64,000 nt of DNA from Myxococcus xanthus (GTDB taxonomy: Bacteria; Myxococcota; Myxococcia; Myxococcales; Myxococcaceae): the NCBI RefSeq assembly GCF_006402735.1, contig NZ_CP017174.1:9032001-9096000 (forward strand), read 5' to 3'. Position 1 is the stretch's first letter. Every line of letters begins with the position of its first letter. Below are positions 25,878 through 33,634 of the stretch, one piece after another. The position numbers were made by a program, and so were the translations under genes. Under the pieces are notes generated by a model. That model was not told the origin of the DNA. It made no database searches and was given only the letters and a program-made list of their open reading frames with translations.

Positions 25878-26177
25878 TCAGTTCGCCAGCTTCGCAGCGG
25901 TGAACCCGGCCCCGAGCCCGACAAGCAAGGCCACGACAGCGACCGTGAGGGACACGTCCCCCGCCTGCTGGCGAAGCGACTCATTCTCGGCGCGCAGCCG
26001 CTCAATCTCCGCTGCGGTTCGAATGCAGCGGCTCTCCGACAGCCAGCAGCTGCCCTCCACCTCGACGGCTGTCGCACCTCCATCCGGGAAGAGCTGAGCG
26101 CGCTCGACGCCGATGACCTCCGCGCCCGACGCGGGAAGCGACACCAGCCGGGCCAGCACGAGCGCGCCGAGCTTCAC
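25878..26177 (-). CDS. Small phage-like membrane protein with coiled segment
   Basis: A 99-residue frame starting at GTG 26177. It has a signal-like N-terminus (KLGALVLARLVSLPASGAE), a middle part with two cysteines (GSCWLSESRCIRT), a coiled segment (AAEIERLRAENESLRQQ) and a C-terminal transmembrane helix (LTVAVVALLVGLGAGFTAA). This layout is like small accessory proteins of phage lysis cassettes, but no family is recognised. The GTG overlaps the stop of an upstream truncated frame (26175-26301) as GTGA, which supports a former operon. Confidence 0.45.
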   Translation of the reverse strand: MKLGALVLARLVSLPASGAEVIGVERAQLFPDGGATAVEVEGSCWLSESRCIRTAAEIERLRAENESLRQQAGDVSLTVAVVALLVGLGAGFTAAKLAN

Positions 26178-26301
26178 TTGTCGCCCCAGGAGTCGAACTG
26201 CTCCAGCACGGCAATCGCTGAGGCCTTCTCCGCGACCTGCCCAGCGGCAAGCGCCCCCGCCAGCCCGGCGCGGGCGATGGCGGGAGCTCTCCGCGCTCCA
26301 A
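26175..26301 (-). pseudogene. C-terminal fragment of an unknown gene, cut off by the CRISPR array
   Basis: A minus-strand frame flush with the first repeat encodes ...AIARAGLAGALAAGQVAE, then KASAIAVLEQFDSWGDK and stop. It has normal amino-acid balance and ends in a GTGA overlap with the next gene. Its N-terminal part is missing because repeat sequence begins at 26302. It looks like the tail of an old gene at the trailer end of the array. Confidence 0.45.
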
Positions 26302-27235
26302 GTGCTCAACGCATTCCGGCATCACGGCGAGCGGGGACCTCCGAACGTCAACGTCCAAATCGTGGGCTACGAGTGCTCAACGCCTTCCGGCATCACGGCG
26401 AGCGGGACCCATCAACTTCCCCATTCAGGGGGAGGCAGCGGCAATGTCCTCAACGCCTTCCGGCATCACGGCGAGCGGGACGGGAGGAAGCATGGTCTTC
26501 GTTGTACTTTCGTGTGGAGTGCTCAACGCCTTCCGCATCACGGCAAGCGAGCCCATCTTCAACATCCCGTTCAAATACACGCTCGAGTGCCCAACGCCTT
26601 CCGACATCACGACGAGCAGGACAAGCTGATGCTCAAGCTGGCCAGCCAGTACGTAAGTACGTGCTCAACGCCTTCCGGCATCACGGCGAGCGGGACCGGC
26701 AAAGTCGCGATATGACGTCACCCCGCTTCGGTGCTCAACGCCTTCCGGCATCACGGCGAGCGGGACCTGGCACCAGCGGCATCCGCACCGCCACGGACTT
26801 CCTAGTGCTCAACGCCTTCCGGCATCACGGCGAGCGGGACCCCAGGGGCGGGCGGCTGTCGACTTGCGCTACAAGTGCTCAACGCCTTCCGGCATCACGG
26901 CGAGCGGGACCAAGCCGGTCAGCCGACCCCGGCGAGGTGCTGTCTGTGCTCAACGCCTTCCGGCATCACGGCGAGCGGGACTTCCGGAGCGCGACGAGGA
27001 CACCGGGCAAGTGGTGCGGTGCTCAACGCCTTCCGGCATCACGGCGAGCGGGACCGAATTGACCAGCCCTGCGAGACGGAGCCGCCCACGAAGTGCTCAA
27101 CGCCTTCCGGCATCACGGCGAGCGGGACTGAAGTCCTCGCAGGACTATCAGGCAAACGTTTTTAAGTGCTCAACGCCTTCCGGCATCACGGCGAGCGGGA
27201 CATCTCCTCCTGCCCCGAGACCTGGAGCGCGAGGC

Positions 27236-27704
27236 GTGCTCAACGCCTTCCGGCATCACGGCGAGCGGGACGGCTTACGTGCCTGACCGCTGGCCAGTGC
27301 CGCGAATGTGCTCAACGCCTTCCGGCATCACGGCGAGCGGGACAGAGATGTGCTGATGGCGATACGGGATGCGAGGGAGAGTGCTCAACGCCTTCCGGCA
27401 TCACGGCGAGCGGGACCCAAGCTGGATGTCTGCGGCGACTGCACGGACCCAACGTGCTCAACGCCTTCCGGCATCACGGCGAGCGGGACCTCCTGGATGA
27501 AGTGGAGAAGTTGTTCTCTGGGGAGTGCTCAACGCCTTCCGGCATCACGGCGAGCGGGACTTGTGCATGATCCTTACCTTCCTTTCACTGCTCCCAGTGC
27601 TCAACGCCTTCCGGCATCACGGCGAGCGGGACAATCACCTCGCCACGCGAATCGCCCTTCTTGCGCAGGTGCTCAACGCCTTCCGGCATCACGGCGAGCG
27701 GGAC
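27236..27704. repeat. Segmental duplication within the array, copy 1 (six spacers)
   Basis: Repeats 14-20 and the six spacers between them are identical to 28389-28857, offset by 1153 bp. Confidence 0.95.
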
Positions 27705-28388
27705 GAAGTTCTTCCGGACGCTCCGGAGCGCACTCAGGGGGTGCTCAACGCCTTCCGGCATCACGGCGAGCGGGACCTTCCAGGCGGCGTAGATGATGAG
27801 CCCGATGATGGCCAAGTGCTCAACGCCTTCCGGCATCACGGCGAGCGGGACCTGCTGTGGCTCGCCGGGCGGTCCGGCGTGAACCGGTGCTCAACGCCTT
27901 CCGGCATCACGGCGAGCGGGACCAGGCGCACTGGGTGAAGATGGCAAGCCGGTGATGAGTGCTCAACGCCTTCCGGCATCACGGCGAGCGGGACGCGACC
28001 ATCCCCACGGACCTCAACACAACGTTCAAGTGCTCAACGCCTTCCGGCATCACGGCGAGCGGGACCACCTTGATTGGCGCCATCATCATCCTGAGCGCGA
28101 GGTGCTCAACGCCTTCCGGCATCACGGCGAGCGGGACCCAGTCGTGGCCATCCTCGCACCACGGGCGTGGGGACTGGTGCTCAACGCCTTCCGGCATCAC
28201 GGCGAGCGGGACTGGGGAAGCTCATCAAGGATTTGGGGGTGTTCAGGTGCTCAACGCCTTCCGGCATCACTGCGAGCGGGACCCGAGGTCCCCAGCACCT
28301 TGTGAAACTTGCCGGTGCGGTGCTCAACGCCTTCCGGCATCACGGCGAGCGGGACTCTGGAATGCGCCCTTGGTGGTGCCCCAGACGT

Positions 28389-28857
28389 GTGCTCAACGCC
28401 TTCCGGCATCACGGCGAGCGGGACGGCTTACGTGCCTGACCGCTGGCCAGTGCCGCGAATGTGCTCAACGCCTTCCGGCATCACGGCGAGCGGGACAGAG
28501 ATGTGCTGATGGCGATACGGGATGCGAGGGAGAGTGCTCAACGCCTTCCGGCATCACGGCGAGCGGGACCCAAGCTGGATGTCTGCGGCGACTGCACGGA
28601 CCCAACGTGCTCAACGCCTTCCGGCATCACGGCGAGCGGGACCTCCTGGATGAAGTGGAGAAGTTGTTCTCTGGGGAGTGCTCAACGCCTTCCGGCATCA
28701 CGGCGAGCGGGACTTGTGCATGATCCTTACCTTCCTTTCACTGCTCCCAGTGCTCAACGCCTTCCGGCATCACGGCGAGCGGGACAATCACCTCGCCACG
28801 CGAATCGCCCTTCTTGCGCAGGTGCTCAACGCCTTCCGGCATCACGGCGAGCGGGAC
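28389..28857. repeat. Segmental duplication within the array, copy 2 (six spacers)
   Basis: Repeats 30-36 and their six spacers are identical to 27236-27704. The two copies are separated by repeats 21-29 with unique spacers. Confidence 0.95.
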
Positions 28858-29440
28858 CCCGAGAAGACGGTGTCCGCCGTCACGTCCCGGGCCGGTGCTC
28901 AACGCCTTCCGGCATCACGGCGAGCGGGACCCGCCTGCTGCCCTCCGTCCTGGTGTGCCACCGCTGCGAGTGCTCAACGCCTTCCGGCATCACGGCGAGC
29001 GGGACCTCGGAACTCCTCAAGGGACGCATCACCCCGGAGAGTGCTCAACGCCTTCCGGCATCACGGCGAGCGGGACGTGATCTGTGCTTTGAGATGGATC
29101 AGCTACATCCGCAGTGCTCAACGCCTTCCGGCATCACGGCGAGCGGGACACCTCAAGCTCTGGATTAAGCGGTATCTTGGACTCGAGTGCTCAACGCCTT
29201 CCGGCATCACGGCGAGCGGGACCCCGGGCGCGCAGACCGCGAGCCTGGCGGGCCTGGTTCGGTGCTCAACGCCTTCCGGCATCACGGCGAGCGGGACACC
29301 AGGGCGACAGCGTGGTGATTCGCCGCGGCGGGACGTGCTCAACGCCTTCCGGCATCACGGCGAGCGGGACTTACCAACGTGCTGCCCTGCATCACCGACA
29401 GCTAGTGCTCAACGCCTTCCGGCATCACGGCGAGCGGGAC

Positions 29441-29640
29441 AGCCCGTCTGAATCTCCCAACAGTTCCGCCAACTTACCACCCCCCTTTTCAAGCACCTCC
29501 CCCGCTTTCACTCAGGTTGTGGCTCCCGGACCCTACCCAGGAATCCGAACCACCTGAGATCACTCAGCTTTTCATCAATCATGCACCTATTCACCTGTCA
29601 AAGAGCCTCAACCCCACGAAACAACAGGGGAAATCGTCCA
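29441..29640 (-). promoter_or_regulatory. Candidate CRISPR leader
   Basis: About 200 bases right of the last repeat are clearly poorer in GC than the neighbouring genes and hold no gene, as expected for a leader. On the minus strand a TTGACA at 29601-29596 could be a -35 element about 155 bases from the first transcribed repeat; the -10 is not clear. The bases from 29641 to the cas6 remnant (29759) hold nothing I recognise. Confidence 0.5.
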
Positions 29641-29758
29641 CTTCGAGGGCGCGGGCCTCCGCCACGGCGAGGTGCTTGAATACCATCCATCGCACAACTC
29701 CCCCGCGCCGCCCCGCCGGGCGGAGTTCTGCAAGGCCCCTGCCCAGCCGACAATCCGC

Positions 29759-30009
29759 TCAAGCGGCGTTCGCGAGCTCCCCACGAAGCGGGGCGCCCCG
29801 AGCCACGGGCCGCGGCGGCAGGAACGAGCCGCAGCCCATCAGGCGCAGCGCATCCCCCGCGGCGCGCTCACCGCGCAGCGTGAAGACGCCCAGGTCCGCG
29901 CGCGTGCAACGAAGGCCCCCCTGGCACAGAGCACGGAGAAGAGCGCGGAGCCATGGTCCAGCGGCACCGGACCACCCCTCACGGGGTGGAGCAGGTCCAT
30001 GGACATCAT
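29759..30009 (-). pseudogene. cas6: cas6 remnant with frameshift and large internal deletion
   Basis: From ATG 30009 the minus strand reads DLLHPVRGGPVPLDHGSALF, closely matching the start of the intact cas6 at 5544-6155. After about residue 40 the match jumps frame to RADLGVFTLRGERA and then goes directly to LRLMGCGSFLPPRP, the equivalent of the intact protein's C-terminal HMGCGLFLPP loop. Roughly 125 central residues are gone. The remnant starts in a 4-bp ATGA overlap with the cmr6 stop, so it was once the last gene of the cmr operon, next to the leader. Confidence 0.8.
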
Positions 30010-31082
30010 CGGCGTCCCTCCTCGGCCGCGCCCATCCGGGCGAGCAGCGCATCCCTTCGCCCCTCGAGCTTGGGGCTCTTGACGAGCGACCGCAGCGCCC
30101 TGGCCCCGACGTCGTGAGCCTCGGGGGCCAGGGGGACCAGCCGCGGCAGCCACTCCGCCTCGAAGACGGTCAACACCTGCTTCTGCTCCAGTTTGTCCGC
30201 GCGCCGGGCCTCCACCCACGCCAGGAACTCCGTCAGCGCCGGCGAGGCGCGAACGGGACGCCTCGGCGGCTGGATGGCGCAGGGCCCTTCCCGCACGAGC
30301 CTGCCGTACCCCGCCGCCGTCTTCCCACCCACGCCCCAGTAGCGCAGCGCCTCGTCCAGTCGCCGCGCGGTCCACGCCAGGAAGTCCTCCGCCTGCGCGT
30401 CCGCTTCCGTGCCCGGCGCCAGGCTCAGCGCCACGAGGAACCAGCCTCCGGGGCGCACCGACAAGAAGGCCACGGGGTTGGGCGGCTCGTAATCGCTCGG
30501 CCACTCGGCCTTTCCGCCATACCAGCCGGAGTGATGTACCGTGAGCACGTCCCGGGCCAGGAACGACGGCGCGCGGTCCAGTCCCGTGACGCGCGAGCAC
30601 GGCACCCACTGCGCGTCATGGAAGATGACTTCGCCCGCGTGGGCCTGCTCCGGCGCGCCGTCCTCCCCTGCCACGCCGAAGAGCCTCCGGCGCTCCTCCG
30701 CCGCGCCATCGCCATACACCGCGCGCAGGTAGCCCGCGAGCACGCCCTTCAGCGACGAGCCCGGCACCACGGGCACGCCCCACGTATGGTGCAACGTCAG
30801 CCCCACTCCGGTGGGTGACGCGTTGCCATGCCCCACCAGCAGGCGGCTCTCCGCGCGCGCCGTGAAGGTCGCAGTATGGGACTGCCGGAGCGCGTCCTCC
30901 CAGCGCCTGAACGCCTCCGCGTAGTCGTCCGGCTCGGGGTGCGCCTCCAGGCGGGACAGCCACTGCTCCCAGGGGCCGTCCTGTCCGTCGTGCTTCTTCT
31001 CCGGGGCATAGCGCTCGTACACGAGCCCCGCGTGCGCGTTCTTCCCGATGGTTCCCGCCACCCGGAGCAGGTCATCACGCAT
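30006..31082 (-). CDS. cmr6: Cmr6 (Cas7-like RAMP subunit, type III-B)
   Basis: A 358-residue RAMP protein forming the crRNA 3'-proximal end of the Cmr complex. The RAMP core contains ESRLLVGHGNASPTGVGLTL and the glycine-rich VPVVPGSSLKGVLAGYLR, with a second glycine-rich loop WGVGGKTAAGYGRL near the C-terminus. Its length is a little above the usual ~300 because of a C-terminal tail. It overlaps cmr5 by 8 bp and the cas6 remnant by 4 bp. Confidence 0.9.
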   Translation of the reverse strand: MRDDLLRVAGTIGKNAHAGLVYERYAPEKKHDGQDGPWEQWLSRLEAHPEPDDYAEAFRRWEDALRQSHTATFTARAESRLLVGHGNASPTGVGLTLHHTWGVPVVPGSSLKGVLAGYLRAVYGDGAAEERRRLFGVAGEDGAPEQAHAGEVIFHDAQWVPCSRVTGLDRAPSFLARDVLTVHHSGWYGGKAEWPSDYEPPNPVAFLSVRPGGWFLVALSLAPGTEADAQAEDFLAWTARRLDEALRYWGVGGKTAAGYGRLVREGPCAIQPPRRPVRASPALTEFLAWVEARRADKLEQKQVLTVFEAEWLPRLVPLAPEAHDVGARALRSLVKSPKLEGRRDALLARMGAAEEGRR

Positions 31083-31482
31083 GGCCGTGCTCCTCCGAGG
31101 GGAAGGTGGCCTGCACCGCGCGGCGGAACCACACCAGCAGCCGGAGCGACTCCCGCGTGGCCAGCATGTACGCGTCCAACTCCAGCGCGCGCACCGCGCC
31201 CGGCAGGTTCTTCTTCTCCTTCAAGTCCCGCGCGGACAGCCCCGGGAGCCGCGCACGCTCCAGGCACCACGTCAGGTCCTCCAACAAGCGCTCGGCGGCC
31301 GTGTTGCTTCCGACCTCCCGCTCCAGGAAGGCGAGCGCCGCCGCCAGCCCGTCGCGCAGCACCGCGGCGCCCAGGCCATTCACCCGGGGCTTGTAGTCCG
31401 CGCGCAGCGCCGGGCCCTCGACCTTCCGCACCCGCGCATAGGCATCGAGCGCGCGCTGCTGCTCCCGCGTCGGGCCCGTCAT
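31075..31482 (-). CDS. cmr5: Cmr5 (small subunit, type III-B)
   Basis: A 135-residue, largely helical protein (REQQRALDAYARVRKVEG..., ending in SLRLLVWFRRAVQATF). Cmr5 lines the target-RNA channel as the Cas11-like small subunit. The ATG at 31482 overlaps the cmr4 stop by 4 bp and is preferred over a longer frame with a Pro/Arg-rich leader. Confidence 0.88.
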   Translation of the reverse strand: MTGPTREQQRALDAYARVRKVEGPALRADYKPRVNGLGAAVLRDGLAAALAFLEREVGSNTAAERLLEDLTWCLERARLPGLSARDLKEKKNLPGAVRALELDAYMLATRESLRLLVWFRRAVQATFPSEEHGHA

Positions 31483-32423
31483 CGCCCACCTCGCGCATCC
31501 GGAGCGCGCCACGTCAGCAACCGGCAACGCCCCCGCCCCACGGTGGCCTTGCCTCCCAACTGAAGCACCGTGCCCTCGCCGCCGAACGCCGCATCCAGCA
31601 CCGCGTCCGCCGCCAGCTTGCGCGGCGCCGGGTTGAAGGTGCCCGTGGCCCCCATCACCCCCACGAGCAGCGTCTCCGCGGGCAGGCTCTCCTCCGTCCA
31701 GAGCTGCCCCTTGGCCGCAGTTCCCGTGTCCGGGTCGATGCTCACGCGCGTGTCCACCTGCGTGGCCGTCTCCCAGAGGAAGGACATCGTCTCGTCATCC
31801 ACCAGCACCAACCGCTTCGTCAGCAGCGCGCGCTCTGCCTCTGGCAGCATCCCGGCCAACCCCTGGGCCCAGGCGTCCAGGGCCGCGTCGTCCTCCGGCG
31901 ACACCGGCAGGTCCAGGTCCTCCAGGTACACGCGAGGCTCCGCCGTGCCGGCGCCGTAAACGACGGCGCTGGTCTTCACGGAGGCCACGCGCGCGCAGCG
32001 CCGGGTCAGGGGCTCCACCTTCGGCCAGGCGCCCTCCTCCCCGCCCAAGTCCCGCCGCGCGAGCGCGAGCAGCATGGGCGAGGTCACCAACGCGAAGGTG
32101 CCCACGAAGCTGCGCACCGGCAGGGCGAGCAGCCGCGCGTCCCCTACCACCAGCGCGCCCGCGTAGTCCCCGGGCTCGTCGCCCGCCGGGCCCGCCTTCG
32201 CCCGTCGAGGCCCGAAGACGGCGTCGTGCAGGCCACACGCGTCGCTCGACTTGTCACGAGGCCGCCGCAGCTCGCGCAGCACGCCCTTGAGGGACGAGCC
32301 CGGGACGAAGGGGATGCCCGTGGCCTTCAGCCGCGCCAGGGGCAGGTCGATGACGCCCACGCTCTGTCCGGTGCCGACGTGCAGCGGTGACAGCGCGTGA
32401 AGAAGATAGGGTCGGCTCTCCAT
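31479..32423 (-). CDS. cmr4: Cmr4 (Cas7-like RAMP, target-RNA nuclease)
   Basis: A 314-residue RAMP protein that forms the Cmr backbone and cuts target RNA every six bases. The N-terminus LSPLHVGTGQSVGVIDLPL carries D26, matching the catalytic aspartate described for Cmr4, and PFVPGSSLKGVLRELRR is the glycine-rich loop. The C-terminal VLQLGGKATVGRGRCRLL is the second glycine-rich motif. ATG 32423 is two bases after the cmr3 stop, and the longer frame would overlap cmr3. RNA cleavage is expected to be intact. Confidence 0.92.
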   Translation of the reverse strand: MESRPYLLHALSPLHVGTGQSVGVIDLPLARLKATGIPFVPGSSLKGVLRELRRPRDKSSDACGLHDAVFGPRRAKAGPAGDEPGDYAGALVVGDARLLALPVRSFVGTFALVTSPMLLALARRDLGGEEGAWPKVEPLTRRCARVASVKTSAVVYGAGTAEPRVYLEDLDLPVSPEDDAALDAWAQGLAGMLPEAERALLTKRLVLVDDETMSFLWETATQVDTRVSIDPDTGTAAKGQLWTEESLPAETLLVGVMGATGTFNPAPRKLAADAVLDAAFGGEGTVLQLGGKATVGRGRCRLLTWRAPDARGGR

Positions 32424-32425
32424 GC

Positions 32426-33634
32426 TCAGGCTCCTTGTCCGTGACGGGGCGGTTGCCACACGCCGGGCAGCACCTGCCCCAGCGCCTCCGCGTGGCCGCC
32501 GCCCCAGGAGGCCAGCCACAGCTTGCACAGCTCGCCGGCGGTGAAGTCCTCGCCGCCGAGCTTCTCGAAGAAGTAGACGGCGCCCGCGGGCACCCACCGC
32601 CGCGTGGCGCGGGGCTGGCGCCGCACCATGTCCCAGCCCGACACCTCCAGCGGCCGGGGCACCAGCGCGGCGCGCAGCACCACGGGCGCGTCGATGCACG
32701 GCAGCCGGCCCACATAGCGCGGCGGCGCCCCGGCCACGCGCGCGAAGTCGTCCGGCAACCACCCGCGCTGGAACTCCGCGGGCGTGGCCAGCACCAGGCG
32801 CAGGCCGCGCGTCGCCCGGGCCAGCCCCTCCGGCGCGACGAAAAGGTCCGAGTCCAACCGCTCCACATCCGACAGGCGGCGCCGTCCGCCCACCCCCAAC
32901 TGGCCATGAGGCAGTCCCTTCACCGAGTCCGGCCACGCGCAGGACACGCCGAGCGCCCACTCCTCCAGCGTGAGGCGCCCCGCGTCCCGCGACTGGACGC
33001 GCAGCCACTCCACGACCTCGCGAGAGTGGAGCATCGAGTCCTGCGACGCCTGCGTCTCCACGTCGATGGCCAGGTGGATGTCCGTGCGCGGCGGCGGCGC
33101 CTCCCGCTCCGGCGCGAGCGAGTCCGACGCGCCGCTCAGCCACGCCACCATCGTGGCCTCCGGCCAGAACAAGGGCTGCGTCAGGGGCTTGCCGCGCGTG
33201 CTCCGGCAAGGGTGCCACAGCGCCTCGCGGGCATCGTCCTCGTCCGGCCCCAGCGTCGCGGCGCCGCCGGGGTGAGGCTCCAGGCGCACCAGCCGCTCCG
33301 TGCCCGCCTCGTCGAGGACACGCACCGCGTCGGCGGGAATGGGCCACATCCGATGGGCCCGCGTGAAGACCGGCTCGCCCAGCGCGCGGCGCAGCGCGAT
33401 GAAGCGCCGGAGCACCACCCGCGCGGAGTCACGCTCCCACGTCTCCGGGGACAGCGTGATGCCCTGGTCCGCCATGCGCTCATGGCCCCAGGCGGCGCGC
33501 AGGGCGCCTCTCACGGTGGTGGGCAAGGGCCACGGCAGCGAGTACCCACGCCCCACCTCCGAGGTGTACCAGCCCCGCCCGTCCTTGGCCGACAGCCCGT
33601 CGCGCGGCAGCAGCGCGAAGCACGCGTCACTCAT
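32426..33634 (-). CDS. cmr3: Cmr3 (Cas5-like subunit, type III-B)
   Basis: A 402-residue Cas5-type protein that holds the crRNA 5' handle and pairs with Cmr2. Recognisable are the start CFALLPRDGLSAKDGRGWY, the segment SLPWPLPTTVRGALRAAWG, and the C-terminal RRWVPAGAVYFFEKLGGEDF. The ATG at 33634 has a strong AAGGAGGTT ribosome site and overlaps the cmr2 stop by 4 bp. Confidence 0.9.
   Translation of the reverse strand: MSDACFALLPRDGLSAKDGRGWYTSEVGRGYSLPWPLPTTVRGALRAAWGHERMADQGITLSPETWERDSARVVLRRFIALRRALGEPVFTRAHRMWPIPADAVRVLDEAGTERLVRLEPHPGGAATLGPDEDDAREALWHPCRSTRGKPLTQPLFWPEATMVAWLSGASDSLAPEREAPPPRTDIHLAIDVETQASQDSMLHSREVVEWLRVQSRDAGRLTLEEWALGVSCAWPDSVKGLPHGQLGVGGRRRLSDVERLDSDLFVAPEGLARATRGLRLVLATPAEFQRGWLPDDFARVAGAPPRYVGRLPCIDAPVVLRAALVPRPLEVSGWDMVRRQPRATRRWVPAGAVYFFEKLGGEDFTAGELCKLWLASWGGGHAEALGQVLPGVWQPPRHGQGA

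Larger units (their letters stand above)
26302..29440 (-). CRISPR. CRISPR array, 44 repeats of 36 bp and 43 spacers
   Basis: The 36-bp repeat begins GTGCTCAACGCC and ends GGCGAGCGGGAC on the plus strand. Spacers are 34-38 bp. Repeats 1 (26302), 3 (26446), 4 (26519) and 5 (26587) carry changes, and repeat 28 (28247) has one. Degenerate repeats at the left suggest that the left end is the trailer and the leader lies to the right. Read on the minus strand, the repeat has a GCC-GGAA-GGC stem-loop followed by GTTGAGCAC, leaving a plausible 8-base crRNA 5' handle. Both lines agree that the array is transcribed leftwards, like the cmr genes. Spacers 14-19 are repeated exactly as 30-35 (counted from the left). 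Confidence 0.95.

Noticed and set aside
26302-29440. Many open frames running through the array on both strands
   Set aside because: They are translations of the 36-bp repeat and spacers with no protein character; the repetitive peptides are artefacts.
26302-29440. Assigning the array to the type I operon
   Set aside because: It is separated by about 18 kb from the type I genes and directly adjoins the cmr operon and cas6 remnant. The own array of the type I locus probably lies left of the window.
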